From assembly GCA_041392205.1 (NCBI GenBank), contig JAWKMO010000020.1:1-31981 (forward strand): DNA of 31,981 nt. Reading direction: 5' to 3'. This document shows, piece by piece, positions 14,702 through 23,538 of this stretch. Below the pieces are notes generated by a model. It saw nothing but the letters and a program-made list of their open reading frames with translations. It was not told the origin of the DNA and did not search any database. Numbering within the stretch: the first letter of the stretch is position 1; every line of letters starts with the position of its first letter. Source of the DNA: Halomarinibacterium sp041392205. GTDB lineage: Bacteria > Bacteroidota > Bacteroidia > Flavobacteriales > Flavobacteriaceae. Made by a program: the position numbers and the translations under genes.

Positions 14702-15607
14702 ATGTTTGTTAAAACACAGTTTAGCATAAAAGACCTTGAAAACCTTAGCGGAGTAAAGGCTCATACTATTAGGATTTGGGAAAAAAGATACAATCTCTTA
14801 GCACCCGAAAGGACAGAAACCAATATAAGGCACTACAATGTAGATCATCTTAAAAGACTGCTTAACATTTCTTTTCTCTATAAAGAAGGTTACAAGATTT
14901 CCAAAATTGCCCATCTTAATGAAGCCGAAATTTCTAAAATCATTAAAGAAAAAGAACAAGATAATAAGGAAGCCTATGCTACACAGGCTTTTAAAACGGC
15001 TATGTTCGATTTTGATTACCTCGCCTTTGCAGCAACCTACAACAATTTATGCAAAACCAAATCTTTTAACGATATTTTCTTTGATATTTTCATCCCTTTA
15101 TTAACTAATATTGGAAATTTATGGTCAACAGGAAGCATTGACCCTGCTCACGAGCGTTTCATTTCAGAAATTATAAAACAAAAAATAATTGTTGAAAGCC
15201 ATGCCCTTATAGAAAAAAGAACTCATAGAAGCACCCCTAAATTTGCACTATACCTCCCTTACGAAGAAATTCACGAAATAGGCTTACTTTTTGCCAATTA
15301 CAAACTTCTTTCCGAAGGATTTAATACTATTTACCTTGGAAACAACATCCCCTTAGAAAGTCTTAAACACTTATTAAAACATTATCAATCGTTAACTTTT
15401 CTTTCCTATTTTACTGTAAAACCCGATCACGAAAGTGTGCATGAGTATCTTCAAAGATTTCAAACCGAAATTGGTTTAAATAATTCTATCAACTTATGGC
15501 TTATGGGGTTAAAGGTAAAAGATCTTACTGAAAAAAACGTCCCAAAAGGAGTGTCCATTATTCAAAGCTTAAAAATGTTTGAGGAACGAATTAAAACATT
15601 AAAATAA
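14702..15607 (+). CDS. MerR-family regulator with CarH-like cobalamin-binding domain
   Basis: Probable repressor or switch of the adjacent carotenoid operon. The 301 residues have an N-terminal MerR winged helix-turn-helix (SIKDLENLSGVKAHTIRIWEKRYNLL, RTETNIRHYNVDHLKRL; about 7-75), a helical-bundle domain (about 90-170), and a Rossmann-like cobalamin domain (about 178-300). E189-x-H191-x-x-G194 matches the E/D-x-H-x2-G motif whose His ligates cobalt. W141 and E151 keep the W-x9-E part of the CarH signature. The next residue, usually His, is Arg152, and the residue after the Trp is Ser142 where Thermus CarH has the His that binds cobalt after light exposure. It may thus sense B12 without the classical photoswitch. 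It lies 62 bases upstream of crtI, and that gap holds inverted repeats. Confidence 0.88.
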   Translation: MFVKTQFSIKDLENLSGVKAHTIRIWEKRYNLLAPERTETNIRHYNVDHLKRLLNISFLYKEGYKISKIAHLNEAEISKIIKEKEQDNKEAYATQAFKTAMFDFDYLAFAATYNNLCKTKSFNDIFFDIFIPLLTNIGNLWSTGSIDPAHERFISEIIKQKIIVESHALIEKRTHRSTPKFALYLPYEEIHEIGLLFANYKLLSEGFNTIYLGNNIPLESLKHLLKHYQSLTFLSYFTVKPDHESVHEYLQRFQTEIGLNNSINLWLMGLKVKDLTEKNVPKGVSIIQSLKMFEERIKTLK

Positions 15608-15611
15608 TCAC

Positions 15612-15635
15612 AAAAATTAATACGAATTAATTTTT
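15612..15635. repeat. AT-only inverted repeat after the MerR gene
   Basis: AAAAATTAA (15612-15620), loop TACGAA, TTAATTTTT (15627-15635). It begins five bases after the MerR gene stop and could be a weak terminator. Its right arm overlaps the left arm of the crtI operator, so it may instead belong to the regulatory site. Confidence 0.5.
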
Positions 15636-15668
15636 TGTTTAAAAATAAATTATATTTGTTAAACAAAA
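15633..15668 (+). promoter_or_regulatory. crtI promoter with 10-bp inverted-repeat operator
   Basis: TTTTGTTTAA (15633-15642) and TTAAACAAAA (15659-15668) are perfect inverted repeats with a 16-base spacer. The -7 element TATATTTG (15651-15658) ends exactly at the right arm, and its TTTG also starts the palindrome TTTGTT-A-AACAAA (15655-15667). No -33 TTTG lies at the normal spacing; the closest TTG is 13 bases away. The ATG follows two bases after the right arm. The layout suits control by the MerR-type protein encoded upstream. Confidence 0.65.
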
Positions 15669-15669
15669 T

Positions 15670-17139
15670 ATGACAAAAACCATAGCCATTATTGGGTCCG
15701 GATTTTCTTCCTTAGCAGCGGCATCTTACCTCGCAAAAGAAGGCCATAAGGTTACCGTCTTTGAAAAAAACAATACGCTTGGGGGGCGTGCAAGACAGTT
15801 CCATAGAGACGGTTTTACATTTGACATGGGCCCCACTTGGTATTGGATGCCCGATGTTTTTGAACGTTTTTTTGAAGATTTTGGAAAGCACTCTTCCCAC
15901 TATTATACCCTCTTAAAACTGAATCCTGCTTACCAAGTTTATTTTGGAGAAAAAGATTTTATAACAATTGAAGATACCTTAGAAAAAATTAAAACAGTCT
16001 TCGAAAAAGAAGAACCTGGAAGCGCTCAAAAGCTTCAAAGATTTATAGATGAGGCTTTAGACAATTATACTATTGCTATTAAAGACTTAGTGTATCGTCC
16101 TGGCCTTTCCCCTTTAGAATTGGTTACTCCAGTAACGATAAAAAAAATTGGGCAATTTTTTAGTACCATAAGCAAAGAGGTGAGGAAAGAATTTAAAAAC
16201 CCTAAATTAATCTCCATTTTAGAATTTCCTGTATTATTCTTAGGGGCGAAACCGTCAAATACACCAGCTTTTTATAGTTTTATGAATTACGCAGATTTTG
16301 GTTTAGGAACCTTTCACCCTAAAGACGGAATGTATAGCGTTGTATTGGGAATGAAACAGTTAGCAGAAGATTTAGGAGTTGTTTTTAAAGTGAACCAAAA
16401 TGTTGAAAAAATTAACGTTACTAACGGACGAGCTACTTCCTTAGTAGTCAATTCTGAAGAAATTAAAGCCGATATCATTTTAAGCGGGGCCGATTACCAC
16501 CATACCGAAACACTTTTAAACAAAACCTACAGACAATATTCCGAAAGCTATTGGAATAAAAAAGTATTTGCTCCTTCCTGTTTATTATTTTATGTAGGCT
16601 TCAGCAAAAAGTTGAAAAATGTAGCGCATCATACTTTATTTTTTGATGTTTCATTTGAAGATCACGCAAAAGCAATATACGATACCCCGCAGTGGCCCGA
16701 AAACCCCTTGTTCTATGCTAGTTTTCCTTCCATCACAGACAAAGATGCTGCCCCTACTGGAAATGAAGCGGGCATTTTTTTAATTCCGTTGGCACCTGGG
16801 CTTGATGATATTGAAGAGGTAAGGGATGAATATTTCGATTTAATTTTAACGCGATTTGAAAAAATCACCAACCAAGAAATAAAAAAATACGTTATATTTA
16901 AAGATAGTTATTGCATCACTAATTTTATGGAAGACTATAATTCCTACAAAGGAAATGCTTATGGTTTAGCAAACACCCTCCTTCAAACTGCTTTTTTACG
17001 TCCCAAATTAAAAAGTAAAAAAGTAAAGGGGCTCTATTTTACAGGGCAACTTACAGTTCCTGGACCGGGTGTCCCTCCCTCGCTTATTTCTGGAAAAATA
17101 GTTTCAAACCTAATACTAAAAGAAATGGCAAATTCATGA
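15670..17139 (+). CDS. crtI: Phytoene desaturase
   Basis: FAD-dependent desaturase that converts phytoene to lycopene in four steps at the membrane surface. The 489 residues match CrtI. The N-terminal dinucleotide-binding motif GSGFSSLAAASYLAKEG (from residue 9) is followed by an Arg-rich GGRARQF and FDMGPTWYWMPDVFE. The C-terminal carotenoid-oxidase signature is present (GLYFTGQLTVPGPGVPPSLISG, from about 454). It is the first gene of the operon crtI-crtB-crtZ-cyclase and overlaps crtB by 4 bases (ATGA). It follows the MerR/B12 regulator and carries an inverted-repeat operator at its promoter. Confidence 0.95.
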   Translation: MTKTIAIIGSGFSSLAAASYLAKEGHKVTVFEKNNTLGGRARQFHRDGFTFDMGPTWYWMPDVFERFFEDFGKHSSHYYTLLKLNPAYQVYFGEKDFITIEDTLEKIKTVFEKEEPGSAQKLQRFIDEALDNYTIAIKDLVYRPGLSPLELVTPVTIKKIGQFFSTISKEVRKEFKNPKLISILEFPVLFLGAKPSNTPAFYSFMNYADFGLGTFHPKDGMYSVVLGMKQLAEDLGVVFKVNQNVEKINVTNGRATSLVVNSEEIKADIILSGADYHHTETLLNKTYRQYSESYWNKKVFAPSCLLFYVGFSKKLKNVAHHTLFFDVSFEDHAKAIYDTPQWPENPLFYASFPSITDKDAAPTGNEAGIFLIPLAPGLDDIEEVRDEYFDLILTRFEKITNQEIKKYVIFKDSYCITNFMEDYNSYKGNAYGLANTLLQTAFLRPKLKSKKVKGLYFTGQLTVPGPGVPPSLISGKIVSNLILKEMANS

Positions 17140-17978
17140 AAGCACTATTTGATACCGTTTCAGAAATTTGTAGCATGAAGGTAACCCATACCTACAGTAC
17201 TTCTTTTACACTGGCCACAAAAATGTTAGCCCCTACAATTAGGCAGGATATCTATAATATTTATGGCTTTGTTCGATTTGCCGATGAAATTGTAGATTCT
17301 TTTCATGACTTCGATAAAAAAACTTTATTTGATAGATTTGAAAAGGACCTTGAAAACGCATTACAAGAAAATATTAGCCTAAACCCTATTTTAAATTCAT
17401 TTCAATCTACTGTAAAAAAATATCGTATTGATAAAGAGCTTATTGATGCTTTCATGCTTAGCATGCGTCTTGATCTCTCAAAAAATGTGTACGCTACCCA
17501 AGAGGAATACCATAAATATATTTATGGATCGGCAGATGTTGTAGGCTTAATGTGCCTAAAAGTTTTTGTAAAAGGGGATTCTGAAAAATATGACTCCCTT
17601 AAAGAAGCAGCCATGAGTTTGGGTTCGGCTTTTCAAAAAGTAAACTTTTTAAGAGATCTTAAAGCCGATTTTGATGGTTTAAATAGAACCTATTTCCCTA
17701 ATACCAACCTAAATGAACTTGATGAAATCTCTAAAAAACATATCATTAAAGAAATTGAAGCCGATTTCCAGAAAGGATATGAAGGTATTTTGAAACTACC
17801 TACCGAAGCAAAATTTGGAGTTTTTATGGCTTATCGCTACTACAAAAGGCTTCTGAAAAAATTACATAAAACGCCTGCGCTGGAAATTAAAAACACTCGC
17901 ATTCGTGTCCCCAATTATGAAAAATTTGGCCTTTTAACACGTAGCTATGTAAAATATCGTTTAAATTTGGTTAAATAA
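17136..17978 (+). CDS. crtB: Phytoene synthase
   Basis: Condenses two geranylgeranyl diphosphates head-to-head to phytoene, the first committed carotenoid step. The 280 residues show the squalene/phytoene synthase fold with two Mg-binding D-x3-D motifs: D50-EIV-D54 in YGFVRFADEIVD, and D174-LKA-D178 in FLRDLKADFDGLNRTYFP. TYSTSFTLATKML near the N-terminus is the substrate-pocket segment. GGPP synthase is not encoded in the window and must come from elsewhere. The start overlaps the crtI stop (ATGA), and the stop overlaps the crtZ start (TAATG), so expression is probably translationally coupled. Confidence 0.95.
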   Translation: MKALFDTVSEICSMKVTHTYSTSFTLATKMLAPTIRQDIYNIYGFVRFADEIVDSFHDFDKKTLFDRFEKDLENALQENISLNPILNSFQSTVKKYRIDKELIDAFMLSMRLDLSKNVYATQEEYHKYIYGSADVVGLMCLKVFVKGDSEKYDSLKEAAMSLGSAFQKVNFLRDLKADFDGLNRTYFPNTNLNELDEISKKHIIKEIEADFQKGYEGILKLPTEAKFGVFMAYRYYKRLLKKLHKTPALEIKNTRIRVPNYEKFGLLTRSYVKYRLNLVK

Positions 17979-18430
17979 TGATGACAATTTTATTCTGGAT
18001 ACTCATTTTCCTTGGAACCTTCTGCGCAATGGAATTTATGGCTTGGTTTACTCATAAATACGTTATGCATGGTTTTTTATGGAGTCTACATAAAGACCAC
18101 CATAAAAAGGATCATAAAAGTTGGTGGGAACGTAACGATGCTTTTTTTATTTTCTATGCGGCAGTTAGTATTTTTTGCTTTGTGCGCTGGCAATATTATG
18201 GATTTTGGGCAGGTTTGCCCATAGGTTTAGGAATTTTTTCTTACGGTGTAACCTATTTCATGGTGCATGATATTTTTATTCACCAACGGTTTAAGCTTTT
18301 TCGAAATGCCAATAATTGGTATGCCCGTGGAATTAGACGTGCCCATAAAATGCATCACAAACATCTTGGAAAAAGCGAAGGGGAGTGCTTTGGAATGTTA
18401 TTTCCTCCCTTAAAATACTTTAAAAAATAA
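17978..18430 (+). CDS. crtZ: Beta-carotene 3-hydroxylase
   Basis: Non-haem di-iron membrane hydroxylase that converts beta-carotene through cryptoxanthin to zeaxanthin. The 150 residues contain the fatty-acid-hydroxylase histidine clusters: H26-x4-H31 (THKYVMH), H38-x2-H41-H42 (HKDHH), H97 and H102 (VHDIFIHQRF), and H123-x2-H126-H127 (HKMHHKH). Hydrophobic helices occur at about 3-20 and 56-95. A second in-frame ATG follows the first directly, so the true start may be one codon later. Its position between crtB and a lycopene cyclase supports hydroxylated beta-ring carotenoids as the product. Confidence 0.95.
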   Translation: MMTILFWILIFLGTFCAMEFMAWFTHKYVMHGFLWSLHKDHHKKDHKSWWERNDAFFIFYAAVSIFCFVRWQYYGFWAGLPIGLGIFSYGVTYFMVHDIFIHQRFKLFRNANNWYARGIRRAHKMHHKHLGKSEGECFGMLFPPLKYFKK

Positions 18431-18433
18431 GGA

Positions 18434-19141
18434 ATGAAAACCCTCTACCTTTGGCTTAACTTAGGTTCCTTTATAATTCCTTTTTTATTTAGTTTTCACC
18501 CAAAGCTTCAGTTCTATAAAAAATGGCGTGGCCTTTTTTTGGGTATCGTTATAATGATGGCCCTTTTTATTCCTTGGGATATTGTATTTACCCACCAAGG
18601 ATATTGGGGTTTCAATACCCAATACACCACAGGAATTTTTGTATTTAACCTTCCTTTAGAAGAATGGCTCTTTTTTATTTGCATTCCTTATGCCTGTATA
18701 TTTACACATTATGCTTTGCTTGTGTTGTTTCCGAAGATTGCCTTTCCAAAAAAAGTAACAGAAATAATATACCTTCTTTTATTATTAATTTTAATCGTAT
18801 TGCTCTGGTATCACTATCATTTATGGTATACTTTGGTTAGTTTTGTGTATGCCTTATTGATATTAGGAATAACTTATAATTACAAGAAATCAATACTACC
18901 TTACTTTTTTGCTACATTTTTAGTGATTTTAATCCCCTTTTTTATAGTAAATGGAATACTTACAGGTAGTTTTATTGAAGATCCTGTAGTATGGTATAAC
19001 AATACCGAAAATCTAGGTATTCGGTTAGGAACAATACCCATAGAAGATACCATTTACAATCTTGGAATGCTACTTACTGTTTTACTGATTACGGATATGT
19101 GTAATACTAAATCATTACCTAAAAATGAAAAAGCCGCTTAA
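18434..19141 (+). CDS. Lycopene cyclase, CrtYcd-type (heterodimeric-cyclase-domain family)
   Basis: Integral membrane cyclase that forms beta-ionone rings on lycopene. The 235 residues form about seven hydrophobic helices in two related halves. Each half carries the family's Pro-x-Glu-Glu/Asp motif: P74-LEEW (FNLPLEEWLFF) and P202-IED (GTIPIEDTIYNLG). This is the fused form of CrtYc plus CrtYd, common in Bacteroidota, and not the soluble FAD-type CrtY. It comes after crtZ with a 3-base gap. Metabolically it acts before CrtZ although encoded after it. No blh (15,15'-dioxygenase) or rhodopsin gene follows, so there is no local evidence that the pigment feeds retinal synthesis. Confidence 0.9.
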   Translation: MKTLYLWLNLGSFIIPFLFSFHPKLQFYKKWRGLFLGIVIMMALFIPWDIVFTHQGYWGFNTQYTTGIFVFNLPLEEWLFFICIPYACIFTHYALLVLFPKIAFPKKVTEIIYLLLLLILIVLLWYHYHLWYTLVSFVYALLILGITYNYKKSILPYFFATFLVILIPFFIVNGILTGSFIEDPVVWYNNTENLGIRLGTIPIEDTIYNLGMLLTVLLITDMCNTKSLPKNEKAA

Positions 19142-19159
19142 TACCCTCATAAACGGCTT
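19131..19159 (+). terminator. Possible weak terminator of the crt operon
   Basis: AAGCCG (19131-19136) and CGGCTT (19154-19159) can pair around the cyclase stop codon but have a 17-base loop and no clear T-run. The stronger hairpin at 19309-19335 may be the actual end. The bases 19160-19308 hold nothing else I can identify. Confidence 0.3.
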
Positions 19160-19308
19160 CTCTATTTCAAAGTAAATGTTTCTTTTTAGTGGAGCCTAAC
19201 CCTTACTTTATGTTTCATTTACTGAAATCTTTTGTCATCAATTCAAAAAGTTTGCCAAAATTAAATGTCTTTATACTATAACAACCATTAAATAAAATAC
19301 CCTACAAA

Positions 19309-19335
19309 AAAAAGACCCTATGATAGGGTCTTTTT
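19309..19335. terminator. Bidirectional terminator between crt operon and T9SS protease
   Basis: AAAAAGACCCTA (19309-19320), TGA loop, TAGGGTCTTTTT (19324-19335), with three extra A's on the left. A perfect 12-bp stem, it lies 23 bases after the end of the protease gene and serves both convergent units. Confidence 0.92.
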
Positions 19336-19357
19336 AAATAATTTAATTCTTAATTAA

Positions 19358-22300
19358 TTACTTTTTAATAATGCGCTTTACCACCATTGCGTTTTCACTT
19401 TCGATAGTTATAAAATATAATCCTTGCGCATAGCTTTCAAGTGAAAATGATAAACTTTCATTCATTTCTTTTAAGCTAATTGTAGATATGATTCTTCCAT
19501 TAACATCTGAAATAATAGCTTTGTTTAATTTTTGGTTACTATTATTAATAAGAAGAACCTTCCCATAAGAAGGGTTTGGAAGTAATAGGATTTGGTTTTC
19601 TAAAGCATTAGTATTTGTTCCTAAAATTTCTTCTACAGTAACATCAAATGTACAACTTGAAATATTTCCGTATTCATCTTCGGCAGTCATTGTGATTGTA
19701 TGCAAGCCTACTCCTAGATTAGTTCCAGAAACTGGAGACTGTGTAATTGTTGGACTAGTTGTACAGTTATCGGTAACAGTAGTTGTTACAGAATAATCTG
19801 GTAATGTGTATGGCTCTCCTGGGTTTACTTGAACGGTTTCATTTGCAGGACAGGTAATGTTTGGCGCTAATGCATCTAAAGTTACGGTGACCTCGCTTCT
19901 TTCACCTAAACAGCCATCAATTCCTAAATCGATATCGCCATTAGCAACCCCATAGTCTGATGTTAAGCAAACATTGGCCCAGTTAGTAGCATTATCATTA
20001 TCGCCTATTCTTCGGTACGAACCGCTACAGGATTGTGTAAAAGAAGCACCATCACCAGACCAGTCAAGGTCTGCAGCTGTAATGTTAAAGCCATTGATAG
20101 TGACATTAAGCCCTGCAATTTCTGCTGCGGAAAAATGCCAAAAAACAGAATCAACTACGTTACCTGCATCATCAATGATAATAATCCATCCAGAGTTATT
20201 ATCATTCCAAAATATATTACTACCCCAATAGCCAGCGCCGCCATTATCATTCCAATTCATTACAGAATCTGCAGCCATAGGGCCTAATATTTGAACATTT
20301 GGATTTACTGTATTTATATCTGTGTAAGGTGTTTCACTTACAGCTACTGCATAGCCCGTATAATCTGCTGCAAGTCCAACATTTTGAATCTCAAATTGAT
20401 CGGGGGTTTGTAAGGTAATTTCAGAAATTACTAACTGAGATAAAGGAACATCGGGTGTTTCTTGAGCATATACACTAGTATTTCCAACAGGAGTAAAGGT
20501 ATAATCATTTCCTTGAAACAATAAGGTACCTCCAGTGGGAGCATCGTACCACCTAATAACATTTAATGGATCCAACGGTGTTGCAGAAACCGTAACATCG
20601 TTCCCTAAACAAAAATCACTAACTCCTGTGGTTGCGGGGCCAGCAGTTAATGCTATAACTTCGATATCATCGGTGGCAGAAGAAGCTATAGAACAACTTC
20701 CGGCAGGAACTTCATAAGTAATAGTATGTACTCCTACTCCTGCTGCAATAGGATCGAATGTAAATGTAACACCATTACCATCGTCTGTTACTCCAGGCCC
20801 ACTATACACTCCACCAAGAGGTGTTCCTCCTCCAAGCCCAGAAACTACAGGTGATCCCTCACAAACATCTTCTGGAGCGACAAACGCAGCTGTTTGACTG
20901 GGAGTATCAAAAGCCTCTGTACCATCACTTCTACTTCCCGAAGAGCCTTGGTTTGCACTCACACCTAAACCTCTTTTTGCAAAGGCATCCCATAAAATAC
21001 ATTCATTAATCCCCCCATAAATGGCAACATCTGCTGCAAAGATTGCGTCTCTACCATCTACAAATCCTGGACTACAAGGTTGTAATTTTAAAGCTTCTGT
21101 AATTAGTGCCATTGCCATTACGTTTCCAGCATCTAAGTTTGGATCTCCTGTAAAATTAAATATATCGGCATCCCAACCGTGTGCATCGATGAGACCCCAC
21201 GTCATTTCCCATAATGTGGTTGCCCAAACAGAGCCTACTCCATGGGGTATTGCCGCAGTCTTTATGTCATCATACGTTTGTGGGTTAATAGCGATATCGG
21301 TACTATAAGGAAATGGCCTAATACCAGCTCCGCCAGGACCTTGGCCAAACAAATAGGTTCCAACACCTCGCGGGTCTGTACCCATATCGCCAGGTTCAAT
21401 AGTCATTACAGCGCCATACCAATCACTCCAACCTTCCCCCATTTGCTCTTGATTACCTAAACAACCTGCTTGTGCAGGGCCTCCAGTGAGTCTATTTGAA
21501 ATTCCATGACCATACTCATGAAAAATTACAAGATTATCAAAATCTCCATCTTTATTTCCACAAACGTACATTTGCATAGTAGGGTTACCTCCATCTGGGG
21601 GTGTACCAAAGTTGGCATTACACGTTCCCGATCCATCCTGTGCTTCAGAATTTACAGAATCACTACCTAACCCTCCATTACCATAATTATTCTCTTGAAA
21701 ATTACCAGCAGCTTCATCAAATCCATAGATATACATAACATCATGGATAATATTATTCCAATAAAAAAGATTTGTAATAGCCGCTTCTTCATAGGGTGTC
21801 GCCACACTATAATTTTGATCAAAAGGAAACCCTGTAAAATCTAAAGTGGGACCACCGTTGGGTTGAAACCCTGGATTATTCCCATCTTCGTAAGAATTGG
21901 TGTTATTCCCTCGAGTAACAGTAAATTCTGCACCAGGAACACCATCGGTATCGTGCCAACCAAAAGGAGAAGCTGTAGGATTTGCAGGCAATGTTTCTAT
22001 AGTTCTAGCACCATAATAAGGGCTTTCTAATGGGGGTGCAAAAACTTCATAACTATCTGGAATAGCTATGTTGTTTGAAATTCGCTCTACCAACTCACAA
22101 TAATTAGGGATATCGAACAAATTCTTATTGTAATCTAATATTTCATGATTACTATGGTCATGATCAAAATTACAGCTAGACATCCAATTTACTTTATCTA
22201 TTATTTCTGAAGTAGAAGCGTCAATACGTACGCTCCACCAATTTTGTTGTGCAATTTCCTCAATGGATACATCCCAAGCCAATGCCAATCTTCCATCTTG

Positions 22301-22804
22301 TGTAATTTGGTACACCAAACGTGCAGGGATGTCACTTTTCGAAATGCCCCCTTTGCTTAGTATGGTTTCTTTATTAAGGGTACTTTTTTGTGAAATAACA
22401 CTAAGGTTTTCTGACACGGAATACCCAAAATAATTCGCTGCAGCTTGAACCGCTTGAACTGCATCGATAGTTGCGGTGGTTTGCCCCGCAGCTTTTTGTG
22501 TTACATCTTTAATAAAATGATTGTTTGCTTTAAAAACTTGTCCATTGGGCAAGCTATGAATGCTAGATTGAGTTCCATAAATTTCTATTCCGTTTAAGAT
22601 TTGGGAATAATATACATGTAAAATACCACTAGTCCGGCTAGTGTGTTGACTGGTAATAACCCATTGCATATCTGGTTGGGAAATTTTGTCGTTTTCGAGT
22701 AAGTGTTCAAGTTGTTTATGAATACTTTGTTGAATGTTTTGCGAAATACCTGACACCACAACACACAATAAAAAAGCAACTAAAAGCAAAATAGATTTTT
22801 TCAT
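19358..22804 (-). CDS. T9SS-sorted M36 (fungalysin-type) metalloprotease
   Basis: Large secreted zinc protease, 1148 aa. The order is: signal peptide (1-21), fungalysin propeptide-like N-terminal part (to about 210), then the M36 catalytic domain. Zinc ligands are H429 and H433 in H-E-Y-G-H, with catalytic E430 and third ligand E457 in MGEGWSDWYG. After about residue 640 come adhesion-type domains: a PKD/Ig-like segment, another Ig-like segment (FCLGNDVTVSATP), a lamin-tail-like domain (LVISEITLQTPDQFEIQN), and a HYR domain (APNITCPANETV to CTFDVTVEE). The T9SS type A sorting domain starts near 1073 (LPNPSYGKVLLIN) and ends in a basic KRIIKK. It crosses the outer membrane by T9SS and probably degrades external protein. 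It is monocistronic. Confidence 0.95.
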   Translation of the reverse strand: MKKSILLLVAFLLCVVVSGISQNIQQSIHKQLEHLLENDKISQPDMQWVITSQHTSRTSGILHVYYSQILNGIEIYGTQSSIHSLPNGQVFKANNHFIKDVTQKAAGQTTATIDAVQAVQAAANYFGYSVSENLSVISQKSTLNKETILSKGGISKSDIPARLVYQITQDGRLALAWDVSIEEIAQQNWWSVRIDASTSEIIDKVNWMSSCNFDHDHSNHEILDYNKNLFDIPNYCELVERISNNIAIPDSYEVFAPPLESPYYGARTIETLPANPTASPFGWHDTDGVPGAEFTVTRGNNTNSYEDGNNPGFQPNGGPTLDFTGFPFDQNYSVATPYEEAAITNLFYWNNIIHDVMYIYGFDEAAGNFQENNYGNGGLGSDSVNSEAQDGSGTCNANFGTPPDGGNPTMQMYVCGNKDGDFDNLVIFHEYGHGISNRLTGGPAQAGCLGNQEQMGEGWSDWYGAVMTIEPGDMGTDPRGVGTYLFGQGPGGAGIRPFPYSTDIAINPQTYDDIKTAAIPHGVGSVWATTLWEMTWGLIDAHGWDADIFNFTGDPNLDAGNVMAMALITEALKLQPCSPGFVDGRDAIFAADVAIYGGINECILWDAFAKRGLGVSANQGSSGSRSDGTEAFDTPSQTAAFVAPEDVCEGSPVVSGLGGGTPLGGVYSGPGVTDDGNGVTFTFDPIAAGVGVHTITYEVPAGSCSIASSATDDIEVIALTAGPATTGVSDFCLGNDVTVSATPLDPLNVIRWYDAPTGGTLLFQGNDYTFTPVGNTSVYAQETPDVPLSQLVISEITLQTPDQFEIQNVGLAADYTGYAVAVSETPYTDINTVNPNVQILGPMAADSVMNWNDNGGAGYWGSNIFWNDNNSGWIIIIDDAGNVVDSVFWHFSAAEIAGLNVTINGFNITAADLDWSGDGASFTQSCSGSYRRIGDNDNATNWANVCLTSDYGVANGDIDLGIDGCLGERSEVTVTLDALAPNITCPANETVQVNPGEPYTLPDYSVTTTVTDNCTTSPTITQSPVSGTNLGVGLHTITMTAEDEYGNISSCTFDVTVEEILGTNTNALENQILLLPNPSYGKVLLINNSNQKLNKAIISDVNGRIISTISLKEMNESLSFSLESYAQGLYFITIESENAMVVKRIIKK

Positions 22805-22998
22805 AGTAAAATGATTAAGAATTAATGGGTTTATTGTGAGGATGTTGTAAAGCTATTAAAAAAGGATGTCGTGTACAACAATTTTATTACGCATGGTTAT
22901 ATTTTAACAAACCCGGAGGTTTAAATCTATCCCGTTTTTATTTTGAAAGGATATCAAATATTTTTCTCTATTTTAGTAGCAACAATAAATTTAAGTGG

Positions 22999-23538
22999 AT
23001 GAACCAACCTGATAGCCTCATTCTTGAAATGCAACAAGGCAGTGAAAAAGCTTTTTCAAAGCTTTATGAAATGTATTCTAAAGCCATTTACTCGGTTATT
23101 TTTGTCATTCTTCGAGATGAAGAGCTTACAGAAGAAGTGCTGCAAGATGTCTTTGTTAAAGTATGGACTAATTCTGGTTCTTATTCGGTAGAAAAAGGTC
23201 GGTTTTACACTTGGTTATTAAACATTGCCAGAAATAGTGCCATCGATAAAACCCGTTCAAAATCTTTTAAGAACACCAACAAAAACCTATCTACAGATAA
23301 TTTCGTACATATTATTGGTGGGCATAATGATTTAAACCAGAGAACCGATACCATTGGGATTCAAAAATTTGTAGACAAATTAAAACCTCTTTGTATTAAA
23401 CTATTAGACCTACTTTATTTTAAAGGATATACACAAAATGAAACCGCCGAAGCACTGGAAACTCCTTTAGGAACTATTAAAACCCGTGCCCGAAATTGCA
23501 TTAATGAATTACGGAAAATGACATTACAAGAGGTATGA
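22999..23538 (+). CDS. ECF-type RNA polymerase sigma factor
   Basis: Extracytoplasmic-function sigma-70 factor, 179 aa. Region 2 (about 17-90) has AFSKLYEMYSKAIYSVIFVILRDEELTEEVLQDVFVKVWTNSGSY and the WLLNIARNSAIDKTRS segment, which binds the -10 element. Region 4 (about 122-175) has the helix-turn-helix GYTQNETAEALETPLGTIKTRARNCINELRK. The stop overlaps the start of the anti-sigma factor gene (ATGA). Upstream, a small inverted repeat (AAACC-CGGA-GGTTT, 22909-22922) lies in the 194-base gap. Its regulon is unknown; the neighbouring DUF4331/TPR genes are candidate targets by position only. Confidence 0.94.
   Translation: MNQPDSLILEMQQGSEKAFSKLYEMYSKAIYSVIFVILRDEELTEEVLQDVFVKVWTNSGSYSVEKGRFYTWLLNIARNSAIDKTRSKSFKNTNKNLSTDNFVHIIGGHNDLNQRTDTIGIQKFVDKLKPLCIKLLDLLYFKGYTQNETAEALETPLGTIKTRARNCINELRKMTLQEV

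Noticed and set aside
15670..19141. Link of the crt operon to a proteorhodopsin system
   Set aside because: Neither a rhodopsin nor a blh dioxygenase gene is in the window, so retinal synthesis cannot be claimed here.
19142..19357. Possible small gene or RNA between the crt operon and the protease
   Set aside because: No convincing frame, promoter or structure apart from the terminators.
22909..22922. AAACC-CGGA-GGTTT inverted repeat as a sigma-factor autoregulation site
   Set aside because: Five-base arms are short enough to arise by chance and no second copy was seen near other promoters.
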